Of a stretch of 64,000 nt of DNA, positions 29,310 through 40,426 are shown piece by piece; within the stretch, counting starts at the first letter, position 1, and each line of letters starts with the position of its first letter. The stretch is taken from NCBI GenBank assembly GCA_947498785.1, contig CANMLS010000025.1:1-64000 (forward strand), written 5' to 3'. The notes beneath the pieces were generated by a model. It was not told the origin of the DNA. It worked only from the letters and a program-made list of their open reading frames with translations, and ran no database searches. This DNA comes from an uncultured Aquimarina sp. GTDB lineage: Bacteria > Bacteroidota > Bacteroidia > Flavobacteriales > Flavobacteriaceae. Both the position numbers and the translations under genes were made by a program.

Positions 29310-30377
29310 CTACCCTTCCAATAATCTATTCATATTTACATTTTCATAATTACGTCGTACAAAATCCATCCCTGTTTTTAAGACTTCACCCATAGAACGA
29401 CTACGGCGAAATTTTAAATCCAACGTAAAATTATATAAGTGTTCTCTTAATTCTTTCAAATTTTCTTCTGTAGAAATCGTATCTTCACACATACAATCAA
29501 CCAATGTCTCATATCTTGATCTTGAAGTCAATACTCGTTTAGCAAGAATAGAACGTTCTTCTTTTTTATATTGTTCTATAGAGCTAGCTTGTAATTTATT
29601 CATCACAATATCTACCATGTCAAAATTTTCTTTAAAAAATTGTGGTTGATACACCTTGAGTTTACCCTCAAAACATTGCTGATCAAAATCAATTGCCCGT
29701 ATCTTATACTCTACATGGTCAAAATCATGAATCGGAATAATTACATAGTTATAAGAACGCATATCCCCTAACAATAGCATTTGGCACCGTTCATTAAACT
29801 TCACAAATTCTTTAGCTATCTGTGATTTAGCCTGATCGCTTAAATCAGGTAAAAAATCCTTAATAAATACATCTCCAGGAATCCCTGCAATATGTTCTTC
29901 AATTAACGTATTTTTATACACTAAGAAATTAATCCGATTTGGAGAAAACATATGCTCTAGTTCTAATCCATAAATACGAGAAGCATCTGCTTTTTTTACA
30001 TAAACATAAGTATAGTTATCGTTCAATATATTCCTAACTTTAATTCTAAAAGGTTTTGAATTGCCAAACGTACAATAATCTATTGCATCTATATTCAAAA
30101 ACTCTATAGCATCTTCATTACCGTCAGAATGCAATATAGTATACACTTTTTTAAGACTAGACTCTATCTCTACCCTCTCATGTTCTTCATAAAACACCCT
30201 CACCCATAGCGTATCTTTGTCATTACTATCATAAACCACTATAGATCCCGAAAACCTCAACAAATCATCATAAAATATGGGAATCTTGATTTTTCGATTG
30301 CATTCGCGCAGATAAGCATCTAACTGATTACTTATAGGATACGTTGGTTTTTTCTTCGACATTAATTTTTCTTCCAT
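29310..30377 (-). CDS. Unrecognised cytoplasmic protein with kinase-like motifs
   Basis: I cannot assign this to a named family with confidence. It has no signal peptide or membrane helix. In the frame from 30401 (363 residues), the segment LLLGDMRSYNYVI (residues 209-221) resembles the GDxxxxN catalytic loop of aminoglycoside-phosphotransferase/kinase folds. IRAIDFDQQ (235-242) resembles the metal-binding DFG/DFD strand at the right distance, and LIEEHIAGIPGD (166-177) resembles the hinge. A kinase-like fold is therefore inferred. I favour the start at MEEKL (30377) or MSKKK (30362), because a perfect palindrome covers the first codons of the longer frame. It is divergent from an ABC exporter operon, 122-146 bp away. 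Confidence 0.7.
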   Translation of the reverse strand: MEEKLMSKKKPTYPISNQLDAYLRECNRKIKIPIFYDDLLRFSGSIVVYDSNDKDTLWVRVFYEEHERVEIESSLKKVYTILHSDGNEDAIEFLNIDAIDYCTFGNSKPFRIKVRNILNDNYTYVYVKKADASRIYGLELEHMFSPNRINFLVYKNTLIEEHIAGIPGDVFIKDFLPDLSDQAKSQIAKEFVKFNERCQMLLLGDMRSYNYVIIPIHDFDHVEYKIRAIDFDQQCFEGKLKVYQPQFFKENFDMVDIVMNKLQASSIEQYKKEERSILAKRVLTSRSRYETLVDCMCEDTISTEENLKELREHLYNFTLDLKFRRSRSMGEVLKTGMDFVRRNYENVNMNRLLEG

Positions 30378-30382
30378 AACAT

Positions 30383-30399
30383 GCTTCTCTAAGAGAAGC
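30383..30399. repeat. Perfect 17-bp palindrome near the kinase-like gene start
   Basis: GCTTCTCT-A-AGAGAAGC has 8-bp arms around a single base. It lies between the divergent kinase-like gene and the ABC operon, just upstream of the preferred start codons. An operator or a 5'-leader hairpin are both possible. Confidence 0.5.
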
Positions 30400-30523
30400 A
30401 ATTTACAAATTTCAATTCCAAATTCTAAAAACTATTAATAATCCGTCAATAACTATCAACTATCTTGTAACAAAACTCTATACTCATCGTCTTGTTTTAT
30501 ATAACCACCAAAAACAATTACAA

Positions 30524-31426
30524 TTGGAAAATATACTTACCATAAATAATCTTACTAAAAGGTTTGGGCCAATTACGGCTGTCAAAGACCTATCTTTTAC
30601 CATAAAAAAGGGGAATGTGTATGGGATTCTTGGACCAAACGGAAGTGGTAAATCAACTACTTTGGGAATCGTTCTTAATGTCGTTAATAGTACCTCTGGT
30701 GGATTTACCTGGTTTGATGGAAACACATCTACGCATAATGCTTTAAAGAAAGTTGGAGCAATCATTGAGCGTCCTAACTTTTATCCATACATGACAGCTG
30801 CACAAAACTTAAAACTGGTATGCCAAATCAAAGGTGTTTCTTCTGCAAAAATTGAAGAAAAACTTGAGGTTGTTGGATTATTAGATCGTAAAGACAGTAA
30901 ATTCAGAACATTTTCTCTCGGAATGAAACAACGTCTGGCTATTGCTTCTGCCCTATTAAATGATCCTGAGATTTTAATTTTGGATGAACCTACCAATGGA
31001 CTCGATCCACAAGGAATACACCAAATACGAGAAATCATAAAAAAGATTGCATCTCAAGGAACCACTATTCTTTTGGCATCTCACTTACTTGATGAAGTAG
31101 AAAAAGTATGTAGTCACGTGGTTATTATAAGAAAAGGGATAAAACTTTATTCTGGACCAGTAGATGAGATGAATGCGAGTTATGGATTCTTTGAGCTTAA
31201 AAGTGAACAAAAATCAGCATTGGTAGCATGGTTATCAAAACATAAAGATTTTAAAAACTTTAAAGAAGAGAATGACAATAAAATTATTGCGTTTTTAGCA
31301 CATGAGTTAGATGCAGAAAGTCTTAACAGGCAATTATTTAAAGAAGGGATAGTTCTTACGCACCTGGTAAAACGAAAAGAAAGCCTCGAAGAACAATTCT
31401 TACAATTAACCAACAATTTAAACTAA
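30524..31426 (+). CDS. ABC transporter ATP-binding protein
   Basis: Nucleotide-binding subunit of an ABC-2-type exporter. It has Walker A GILGPNGSGKSTTLGIVL (residues about 35-52), signature FSLGMKQRLAIASALL, Walker B ILILDEPTNGLDPQG and the switch histidine in LLASHLLDEV. The C-terminal extension (about 215-300) matches drug/lantibiotic-type exporters. The start codon is TTG at 30524; no in-frame ATG or GTG lies in the conserved N-terminus or just upstream. It is separated by only 4 bp from the permease gene. The substrate is unknown. Confidence 0.93.
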   Translation: MENILTINNLTKRFGPITAVKDLSFTIKKGNVYGILGPNGSGKSTTLGIVLNVVNSTSGGFTWFDGNTSTHNALKKVGAIIERPNFYPYMTAAQNLKLVCQIKGVSSAKIEEKLEVVGLLDRKDSKFRTFSLGMKQRLAIASALLNDPEILILDEPTNGLDPQGIHQIREIIKKIASQGTTILLASHLLDEVEKVCSHVVIIRKGIKLYSGPVDEMNASYGFFELKSEQKSALVAWLSKHKDFKNFKEENDNKIIAFLAHELDAESLNRQLFKEGIVLTHLVKRKESLEEQFLQLTNNLN

Positions 31427-31430
31427 AGCC

Positions 31431-32270
31431 ATGTTACGACTACTCAATATAGAATTTCAAAAATTAAGGTATAATAAAGCTGCCAAAGTTTTAACGATTA
31501 CGTACTTTATACTCATTACAGCAATTGCATTGATCGCTTCTTATGAATTTAGCTTTGGAGGAGTAAACTTCCGTTTAGCAGATCAAGGGATATTCAATTT
31601 TCCATATATCTGGCATTTTAATGCATATATCGCAGCGTGGTTAAAACTCTTTCTGGCGATTGTTATCGTTTCTATTATGGCAAACGAATATACCAATCGA
31701 ACCTTGAAACAAAATTTGATCGATGGATTAAGTAAAAAAGAATTTTTAGCCTCAAAGTTTCTTACCGTTGTAGTATTTTCTCTTATTTCGACCGTATTTT
31801 TATTTATCGTTTCATTAATCCTTGGATTAATTTTTTCAGATTACAATGAGTTTTCAATTGTATTTTCGGGGATAGAATTCATTTTTGCTTATTTCCTTAA
31901 GCTAGTAGGCTTCTTTTCATTTTGCATGTTTCTTGGTATCTTAATCAAAAGATCCGCCTTTGCATTAGGGTTTTTAATTTTCTGGCAAATTATCGAAGGG
32001 TTAGTCCGATTACTCTCTAGCTTGTTTAAATGGAAGTTTAATACAGATATCATAGATAAAATAATACCTTTCCTACCCTTGGAAAGTATGAGTAATCTGG
32101 TTAACGAACCTTTTACCAGATTAAATTTTGTACAATCAGCAGCAAACCAGTTAGGAGAAAACTTTCAAAGTGATTATGCAGTACATTGGTATGAGATCTT
32201 GATAGTTTTGATTTGGACAGCAGTTTTCGTCAATCTTTCTTATAAATTACTAAAAAAGAGAGATTTATAA
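31431..32270 (+). CDS. ABC-2 type permease
   Basis: Membrane subunit of the exporter encoded with the upstream ATPase. Six hydrophobic segments are visible: residues about 19-38, 63-88, 110-138, 146-172, 174-194 and 255-271. The N-terminal MLRLLNIEFQKLRYNKAAKVL is typical of this ABC-2/bacitracin-type permease group. The length of 279 residues fits. The substrate is not predictable; relatives export lipids, peptides or antibiotics, or have roles in gliding-related processes. Confidence 0.88.
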   Translation: MLRLLNIEFQKLRYNKAAKVLTITYFILITAIALIASYEFSFGGVNFRLADQGIFNFPYIWHFNAYIAAWLKLFLAIVIVSIMANEYTNRTLKQNLIDGLSKKEFLASKFLTVVVFSLISTVFLFIVSLILGLIFSDYNEFSIVFSGIEFIFAYFLKLVGFFSFCMFLGILIKRSAFALGFLIFWQIIEGLVRLLSSLFKWKFNTDIIDKIIPFLPLESMSNLVNEPFTRLNFVQSAANQLGENFQSDYAVHWYEILIVLIWTAVFVNLSYKLLKKRDL

Positions 32271-32295
32271 TATATTTGAGTATTACAACTCAAGT

Positions 32296-35121
32296 ATGCA
32301 GAATATTTATGCCGTTTTTATCATTATTCTCTTATATCACTTCTCGGCACAAAGTCAAGGAGAGGCTAATAATTGGTATTTTGGGCAAAATGCAGGAATC
32401 AGTTTTAATACTACTCCTCCTACTGCCCTTACTAATGGTCGAATTGATACCTTAGAAGGATGCACTACAATTTCTGATGCTACTGGGAATTTGTTATTTT
32501 ACACTGATGGAATTACCGTATGGGATCGGTTTCATAACATTATGAATAACGGAACTGGTCTAAAAGGAGATCCCTCTAGTACTTCATCTGCTTTAATTGT
32601 ACCACAACCCAATACACCAAATATCTATATCATTTTTACCGTAGATGAACCTCATCATGATAATGCAGATACAGACCCTCTAACTTCTGATGGAGATGGT
32701 GTTAACGACGGGTTTATGTTCTCTATAGTAGACATGTCTCTTAACGGAGGAAATGGAGGAATTGTACAAGGACAGAAGAATATACCATTAATCACTTATA
32801 ATGCATCTGGACTTCTCGATAGTGCGTATAAATGTTCAGAAAAGATAACTGCTATCAAAAGTGATGATTGTAATTCTTTTTGGATAATTACTCATTTTGT
32901 AGATACATTTTATGCCTTTAAAGTAGATCAAACTGGTGTGAATACAACTCCTGTTAGATCACGTATAGGAGTTACTGTACCTCTTACTGGATATCGACGT
33001 AATGCTTTGGGTTATATAAAAGCTTCTCCAGAAGGAGATAAACTAGCAGTTGCACATTTTGGTTTTGCTACTGTCACTGCAGGAAATGGACCAGGAAAAG
33101 TTCTTTTATATAACTTTAATAATAGTATAGGAGTTGTATCTAATGAAATCGAACTTTATAATGGGGATTCTCCTTACGGAATAGAGTTTTCACAGAGCGG
33201 ACAACGACTCTACAGCACCATTGGTTTAGAAGATGAAGGAAATGGAAAAAGTTTTCTTATGCAATATAATCTATCACTTCCTGATGATCAAATAGCAGCA
33301 AGCGGAATCAGAATCAAAAATGAGAACAATCAAGATTTATTTGATTTTAATGAAGGGGCTCTACAATTAGGCCCAGACGGAAAAATATACAGAGCTCTTT
33401 TTAATTTTGCCTTAGAGGAAGGTAATTATCTCGGAATCATAGAAAATCCAGAAGCATTAGGTAATAGTGTTATTTATAATGAAAAAGGAATTTTAGTTAA
33501 TGTAGATGGGTTTAGAAATGTTAGGTTAGGTCTACCTCCATTCATTCAATCTATTTTTGCACAAACGGTTGATATTATTAATAATGGTAATCCAAATGAT
33601 GTAAACCTATCTCTTTGCGATGGTGACACTTATAGATTGTCATATCTTAATATTCCAGGAGCCACATATATCTGGTTTATCAATGATGCTCCAACCACAA
33701 ATACTACTAATTTTTTAGATATTACTGCAACAGGAAATTATAGATTAGAAATTGATCTTAATGATGGCAGCTGTCCATTAATCGGAGTAGCAAATGCTAC
33801 CTTTTTTGATATTCCGGTAGCAGCTCCAGCAAATATAGTGCAATGCGATGCTTATCAAACCAGCGGAGATAACATTACAATATTTGATTTACATACGGTT
33901 GACGATCAACTTATAGGTGGAAACTCAGAATTTAGCACTCAATTTTTTAACGATATGACTTCTGCCATGGCAGGAACTCCAAGAATAAGTAATGAAGATG
34001 CTTTTGAAAACAGCATAAATAATCAACAAATCTATGCTCGTGTATTAAACACAGAAAACCCTAATTGTTTCGATATCACAATAGTGACTCTAGAAGTAAG
34101 TACAACAGACATTAATGATGTAGAACTCAGAGCATGTGATGATGATGGTATAGAAGATGGTTTTACTATATTTAATCTAGCAGAAGCAGATGCTCAAGTA
34201 TTATTTGGAATAACAACCACCAATCTTACAATTTCTTACTATGAGAGTACAGAAGATGCATTATTAAATAGAAACCCTATTACCTCTTTGACAAATACAA
34301 CACAGAACTCTCTGGGAGATGATATTGTTTATGCTAAAGCCGAAGAAAGTAATGGAGCGTGTTTTGGAATTAGTCGTATCAGTCTTTTTGTAATCCCTCT
34401 TCCGCAGATAGAAGCAGATACATCATATTTCATATGTCAAAATGAAACCAGCATAGATATTGATGCAGGTATACCATTGAATGGCAATATTAGAGATTTT
34501 ACAATTTTATGGTCTACTAATGAGACCAGTCAAACTATTTCTGTAAGTCAACCAGGAATTTATACTGCTCAAATTACTAGTATGCTCACTGGATGTTCTA
34601 AAACTAGAACTATAGAGGTAATTGCTTCTAGTATAGCAACGATACAATCTATAGATATTAATGATGCTCGAGATAATAATATTGTCACAATTAATGCAGT
34701 AGGTTTAGGAAACTACGAATACGCTATCGAAATAGAAGGGGTTTTAAGCAACTATCAAGACGACCCCACTTTTATTAATATACCTCCAGGATTTCATACC
34801 ATTTCTATAAGAGATAAAAATGGATGTGTTCCTATAATTACACAAGATATTTCTATTGTTGGCTTTCCTAAATATTTTACTCCAAATGGAGATGGATTTC
34901 ATGAAACATGGAATGTTGAAGGCATATCAACAGAGATTATGTCCAATTCTTTAATTTGCATCTTCAATCGCCACGGAAAACTCCTCAAACAATTAAGAGC
35001 AGGAGGTTCTGGATGGGATGGGGTCCACAATGGTCAAATAATGCCTTCTAGTCAATATTGGTTTCGTGTAGAACTGGATGATGGTAGAATTCTTACAGGG
35101 AGTTTTTCCTTAATTAGATAA
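32296..35121 (+). CDS. Large secreted protein with T9SS type B C-terminal domain
   Basis: Probable cell-surface or secreted protein exported by the type IX secretion system. Residues 1-20 are a signal peptide (ending SAQSQ). Residues about 22-430 resemble a beta-propeller-like region seen in gliding-associated proteins (NNWYFGQNAGISFNTTPP, then repeated strand patterns). Residues about 440-850 hold Ig/adhesin-like repeats with conserved Cys (VQCDAYQTSGDN, RACDDDGIEDGFTIFNL). The C-terminus from about 858 is the gliding-motility-associated CHU_C/type B sorting domain (FPKYFTPNGDGFHETWNVEG, IFNRHGKLL, SGWDGVHNG). It starts 25 bp after the ABC permease but is probably independent. Confidence 0.9.
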   Translation: MQNIYAVFIIILLYHFSAQSQGEANNWYFGQNAGISFNTTPPTALTNGRIDTLEGCTTISDATGNLLFYTDGITVWDRFHNIMNNGTGLKGDPSSTSSALIVPQPNTPNIYIIFTVDEPHHDNADTDPLTSDGDGVNDGFMFSIVDMSLNGGNGGIVQGQKNIPLITYNASGLLDSAYKCSEKITAIKSDDCNSFWIITHFVDTFYAFKVDQTGVNTTPVRSRIGVTVPLTGYRRNALGYIKASPEGDKLAVAHFGFATVTAGNGPGKVLLYNFNNSIGVVSNEIELYNGDSPYGIEFSQSGQRLYSTIGLEDEGNGKSFLMQYNLSLPDDQIAASGIRIKNENNQDLFDFNEGALQLGPDGKIYRALFNFALEEGNYLGIIENPEALGNSVIYNEKGILVNVDGFRNVRLGLPPFIQSIFAQTVDIINNGNPNDVNLSLCDGDTYRLSYLNIPGATYIWFINDAPTTNTTNFLDITATGNYRLEIDLNDGSCPLIGVANATFFDIPVAAPANIVQCDAYQTSGDNITIFDLHTVDDQLIGGNSEFSTQFFNDMTSAMAGTPRISNEDAFENSINNQQIYARVLNTENPNCFDITIVTLEVSTTDINDVELRACDDDGIEDGFTIFNLAEADAQVLFGITTTNLTISYYESTEDALLNRNPITSLTNTTQNSLGDDIVYAKAEESNGACFGISRISLFVIPLPQIEADTSYFICQNETSIDIDAGIPLNGNIRDFTILWSTNETSQTISVSQPGIYTAQITSMLTGCSKTRTIEVIASSIATIQSIDINDARDNNIVTINAVGLGNYEYAIEIEGVLSNYQDDPTFINIPPGFHTISIRDKNGCVPIITQDISIVGFPKYFTPNGDGFHETWNVEGISTEIMSNSLICIFNRHGKLLKQLRAGGSGWDGVHNGQIMPSSQYWFRVELDDGRILTGSFSLIR

Positions 35122-35251
35122 AACAAATAGCTTCTATATGTTCTATTGGTTTTATAAAAACAAACAGTATTATTAGATATTTTTAAGAATAAATAACAAT
35201 ACATATGTGTTTTGATTCAGTATCTTTATTCTTAAAAAGAAAGAGTATATA

Positions 35252-37258
35252 ATGAAGTTCGAACTGGAATCTGAATTCAAACCTACCGGGGATCAGCCAG
35301 AAGCTATAAAACAATTAGCAGAAGGTATAGAAGCCAATGAAAAATACCAAACACTTCTTGGAGTCACAGGTTCAGGAAAAACATTTACTGCTGCCAATGT
35401 AATCGAAAGAGTGCAACGTCCAACTCTGATATTAGCACATAATAAAACACTTGCAGCACAACTTTATTCTGAGTTTAAACAGTTTTTTCCTAAAAATGCT
35501 GTAGAATATTTTGTTTCGTATTATGATTATTATCAACCTGAAGCCTATATTCCTACCTCTGGGACTTATATTGAAAAAGATTTGTCTATTAATGATGAAA
35601 TTGAAAAAATGCGACTAAGCGCAACTTCTTCTTTGTTATCAGGCAGAAGAGATGTACTTGTTGTAGCATCAGTATCATGTCTATACGGTATTGGTAACCC
35701 CATAGAGTTTCAGAAAAATGTAATTTCAATACAATCAGGACAATTTGTATCCAGAACTGCTTTATTACATCGTTTAGTACAAAGTTTGTATTCCAGAACC
35801 GAAGCAGAATTTAAACATGGAAATTTTAGAATAAAAGGAGATACAGTTGATATTTTTCCTGGATATGCTGATGATGCATTTAGAGTACATTTTTTTGGAG
35901 ATGAAATTGAAGAAATCGAAGCTTTTGATGTTCAAACCAATGAAATTATTGAAAAATACGATCAATTAAATATCTATCCTGCCAATATGTTTGTGACTTC
36001 ACCTGAAGTATTGAACGGTGCTATTGATCAAATAGCATTAGATTTAGGTAAACAGGTAGAATATTTTAAGGAGATAGGAAAACCACTAGAAGCCAAGAGA
36101 CTTGAAGAACGTACCAACTTCGATCTCGAAATGATTAAAGAGTTAGGGTATTGTTCTGGAATAGAAAATTACTCTCGCTATCTGGATGGAAGAGCTCCCG
36201 GAACAAGACCATTCTGTTTATTAGATTACTTCCCTGATGACTATCTGATGATTATAGATGAAAGTCATGTGACTGTACCACAAACCCATGCTATGTATGG
36301 CGGGGACCGTTCTCGAAAAGAGAATCTTGTAGAATATGGCTTTAGACTTCCTGCTGCAATGGATAATCGTCCATTAAAATTTGAAGAACTTGAAGCGATA
36401 CAAAATCAGGTACTGTATATTAGTGCAACACCTGCTGATTATGAATTACAGAAAAGTGAAGGTACATATGTAGAACAAATTATAAGACCAACTGGTCTGC
36501 TAGATCCAATAATTGAAGTGCGCCCTAGTTTGAATCAAATTGATGATCTTATCGAAGAAATACATAAGAGAATTGAAGTTGACGAACGTATTTTGGTTAC
36601 TACTTTAACCAAAAGAATGGCAGAGGAATTAGCAAAATACCTAACACGAATAGAAGTTAGATGTAGATATATTCATAGCGACGTGGATACACTAGAACGA
36701 GTAGAAATCATGCAGGATTTAAGAAAAGGAATCTTTGATGTACTCATCGGTGTGAATTTACTTCGTGAAGGACTGGATTTACCAGAAGTATCATTAGTTG
36801 CTATTTTGGATGCTGACAAAGAAGGTTTTTTAAGAAACAAAAGATCCTTAGTTCAAACTGTTGGTAGAGCTGCTAGAAATGTAAATGGTAGAGCGATCAT
36901 GTATGCCGACAAAATTACTGATAGTATGCAAAAAACAATGGATGATACCGAGTATAGAAGAGGAAGACAAATTGCTTACAACAAAAAACATGGCATTTCT
37001 CCTACGGCTATCAAAAAATCATTAGACAATGCTCTTGCTGGTAAAAAAGTGGAGCCTTATGTTTTTGAAAATGCACCTACACTAAAAGCTGCAGAAGAAG
37101 AAACTTTATATTATACTAAGGAACAACTCGAGACTCGTATTCGAAATGTTCGAAAGGAAATGGAAAAAGCTGCAAAAGAATTAGATTTTATGACTGCAGC
37201 TCGATTAAGAGATGAAATTAAAATGTTACAAGGAAAAATTCAGGATCAAAAAGTGTGA
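35252..37258 (+). CDS. uvrB: Excinuclease ABC subunit UvrB
   Basis: Damage-recognition helicase-like core of nucleotide excision repair. Walker A GVTGSGKT is at residues 37-44. The beta-hairpin region YYDYYQPEAYIP, the helicase motifs DESHVT, LYISATPADYE and QTVGRAARNVNG are intact. The C-terminal UVR domain that binds UvrC is present (RKEMEKAAKELDFMTAARLR). The length of 668 residues is standard. A near-consensus TATCTTTA lies at 35221-35228. No other uvr gene is in the window. Confidence 0.98.
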   Translation: MKFELESEFKPTGDQPEAIKQLAEGIEANEKYQTLLGVTGSGKTFTAANVIERVQRPTLILAHNKTLAAQLYSEFKQFFPKNAVEYFVSYYDYYQPEAYIPTSGTYIEKDLSINDEIEKMRLSATSSLLSGRRDVLVVASVSCLYGIGNPIEFQKNVISIQSGQFVSRTALLHRLVQSLYSRTEAEFKHGNFRIKGDTVDIFPGYADDAFRVHFFGDEIEEIEAFDVQTNEIIEKYDQLNIYPANMFVTSPEVLNGAIDQIALDLGKQVEYFKEIGKPLEAKRLEERTNFDLEMIKELGYCSGIENYSRYLDGRAPGTRPFCLLDYFPDDYLMIIDESHVTVPQTHAMYGGDRSRKENLVEYGFRLPAAMDNRPLKFEELEAIQNQVLYISATPADYELQKSEGTYVEQIIRPTGLLDPIIEVRPSLNQIDDLIEEIHKRIEVDERILVTTLTKRMAEELAKYLTRIEVRCRYIHSDVDTLERVEIMQDLRKGIFDVLIGVNLLREGLDLPEVSLVAILDADKEGFLRNKRSLVQTVGRAARNVNGRAIMYADKITDSMQKTMDDTEYRRGRQIAYNKKHGISPTAIKKSLDNALAGKKVEPYVFENAPTLKAAEEETLYYTKEQLETRIRNVRKEMEKAAKELDFMTAARLRDEIKMLQGKIQDQKV

Positions 37259-37282
37259 TTTCTTTGAAATAACATATTATGA

Positions 37283-38341
<1,059 letters not shown>

Positions 38342-38383
38342 ATGCTTTTAATCGACTATCATCATACTATAAGTGAATAAAAA

Positions 38384-39238
38384 ATGGTAATAGAGCATCA
38401 TACCATTACACTATTTAATAAGAAAGTTTTTGAAAAAGCTGTAGTAACACCTCCATTCAAAAACCCAAATTCATTAAAAAATGAGGCATGTTTTTTATAT
38501 GTTACTGAAGGTATTAGCAATTCATATTCTGAGGAAGAACATCTCGTTGTAAATCAAAACGAAGGTGTTTTGATGAAGTGTGGAAATTATATGTATGATG
38601 TAATCCCTGACCATAAAACTAAACAATGTGGAATTGTTGCCATTCACTTTTATCCCGAAGTACTTAAAAAAATCTATGAAAAAGAAGTTCCTGCATTCCT
38701 AACGAACAAAGAACAATATTCTTATAGTTCTAATATGGCACTAGTACAGTCTGATATTCTAATTCGGAAATATATTGACGGCCTTCTATTTTATTTTGAA
38801 AACCCTAATCTTGTCAGCGAAGAACTATTAATCCTAAAGTTTAAAGAAATCATCCTACTTTTATTAAACACCAAAGATGCCGACAATATTATCAAAATCA
38901 TGTATAATTTGTTTTCGCCAAAATCCTTTTCATTAAAGGAGGTGATAGAAGCCCATATTTTTTCTCCTATTACGGTATCTGATCTTGCAAAATTATCTTA
39001 TCACAGTTTGGCTTCTTTTAAAAGAGAATTTAGAAAAATCTATAACGATAGTCCTGCAAATTATATAAAAAATAGACGCTTAGAAAAAGCCGCTACACTT
39101 CTTAGTATATCCAACCAACCCATACGCAATATCGCATATGACTGCCTTTTTAACGATTTAGCGCATTTTTCCAGTTCGTTTAAAGCAAAATACACGCTTT
39201 CTCCATCGCAGTACAGAATGAGCCAATCACAAAAGTAA
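38384..39238 (+). CDS. AraC family transcriptional regulator
   Basis: Cytoplasmic regulator with an N-terminal ligand/oligomerisation domain (residues about 1-170, cupin-like, similar to ExsA/YqhC-type proteins) and a C-terminal AraC DNA-binding domain (about 185-280). The two helix-turn-helix units are visible as VSDLAKLSYHSLASFKREFR and IRNIAYDCLFNDLAHFSSSF. The length of 284 residues is typical. It precedes the NmrA-like gene by 125 bp, on the same strand. It may regulate that gene; effector unknown. Confidence 0.88.
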   Translation: MVIEHHTITLFNKKVFEKAVVTPPFKNPNSLKNEACFLYVTEGISNSYSEEEHLVVNQNEGVLMKCGNYMYDVIPDHKTKQCGIVAIHFYPEVLKKIYEKEVPAFLTNKEQYSYSSNMALVQSDILIRKYIDGLLFYFENPNLVSEELLILKFKEIILLLLNTKDADNIIKIMYNLFSPKSFSLKEVIEAHIFSPITVSDLAKLSYHSLASFKREFRKIYNDSPANYIKNRRLEKAATLLSISNQPIRNIAYDCLFNDLAHFSSSFKAKYTLSPSQYRMSQSQK

Positions 39239-39363
39239 TTGAGCCAATTCTAATACTTCTTACAGTTTCATCAATCTATTTTTGTGCTATAAACTTTTGA
39301 AAACAAAAGGTATTATAGATACATCATGACATTTCTTCATAGTACTTCCAAAATAATTCGACA

Positions 39364-40398
39364 ATGAAACCAAAAATTTTAATCACTGCGGCAAACGGAA
39401 ATACCGGTTTCCCTGCTGCCAAAGAGTTACTAACATTAGGATTTCCTGTTAGAGCATTTGTAAGAAACGCTAATTCAAAAAAGGCGAAAGAACTCAAGCA
39501 TCTTGGAGCCGAAATTTTTATAGGTGATATGTGTGACATTAGAGATGTGCGCAAAGCATTAGAAGGTATTCAGCGAACATATTTTGTACCCACATACCCT
39601 AATATCCTTTTTCAAGGAGCTACTTTTGCTACTGTTGCAGATGAATTAAAATTAGAGCATGTGGTTTTATTAACGCAATGGTTAAGTTCTCATGTACATC
39701 CAAGTATCTACACCAAAGAACATGCTCTTGTAGACACTATATTTAAGAGATCAACTTCTAATCTTACAATCCTCAATCCAGGGCTTTTTGCATTTCCATA
39801 TGTTATGACACCTCACCCTCTAACTCAATTTGGAATGTTCCCCGATTTTGGAAAAAACGCACCTCCTTCCAGCGAAGATATTGGTTTGGTTGCTGCTCAC
39901 ATCTTAAAGGCTCCAAAAAATCATGTTAATCAAATCTACCGAATAACAGGTAAGGAGTTACTTTCTGCAACGCAAATGGCTGCAACGATAGAGAAAGTGA
40001 TTGGACGAAAAATAACTGTCAGTCAACTCTCAGATAAAATGATTACAAAAGTTTTAAAAGCTTATAAATACCCCAAAATGGATATTTCTCAAATCCCATA
40101 TTATATAAATGAAGGACGCATAGGAGCTTGGGAAAACAATGCCCCCACAACAGTTGTACAAGATATTGTCGGAAAAGAAGCAGATGATTTTGAAACCATT
40201 ATCAGAAAGCTTTTAGTCCCTCAATCCATTACCAAACAAACGTTGAAAAACAAATTAAAAGCAATTGCTTTTATGATAAAGGCAATGCTTACATCACCTC
40301 TGAATATTAAACACTTTGAAAAACAACAACACTTACCCGAATTTAAGAATACTCTTTTCTCTTCTCAATCCAAAGATTGGAGAAAAACTCATAAATAA
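39364..40398 (+). CDS. NmrA/SDR-a5-like NAD(P)-binding protein
   Basis: Atypical short-chain dehydrogenase of the NmrA/QorB type. The N-terminal Rossmann motif is ILITAANGNTGFPAAKEL (GxxGxxG-type). VRAFVRNANSKKAKELKHLG matches the basic NADPH-preferring loop, and LTILNPGLFAFPYVMT the substrate region. It lacks the classical YxxxK dyad, so may be a redox sensor or quinone oxidoreductase rather than a dehydrogenase. The 344 residues include a C-terminal extension beyond the usual about 290. Preceded by an AraC regulator and followed 28 bp later by a small isomerase-like gene. Confidence 0.82.
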   Translation: MKPKILITAANGNTGFPAAKELLTLGFPVRAFVRNANSKKAKELKHLGAEIFIGDMCDIRDVRKALEGIQRTYFVPTYPNILFQGATFATVADELKLEHVVLLTQWLSSHVHPSIYTKEHALVDTIFKRSTSNLTILNPGLFAFPYVMTPHPLTQFGMFPDFGKNAPPSSEDIGLVAAHILKAPKNHVNQIYRITGKELLSATQMAATIEKVIGRKITVSQLSDKMITKVLKAYKYPKMDISQIPYYINEGRIGAWENNAPTTVVQDIVGKEADDFETIIRKLLVPQSITKQTLKNKLKAIAFMIKAMLTSPLNIKHFEKQQHLPEFKNTLFSSQSKDWRKTHK

Positions 40399-40426
40399 AA
40401 TGTCTAATAATAACACCATTTAAAAA

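Noticed and set aside
30484..31416. Several open frames antisense to the ABC ATPase gene
   Set aside because: They are shadows of a gene with intact Walker motifs and have no recognisable protein features.
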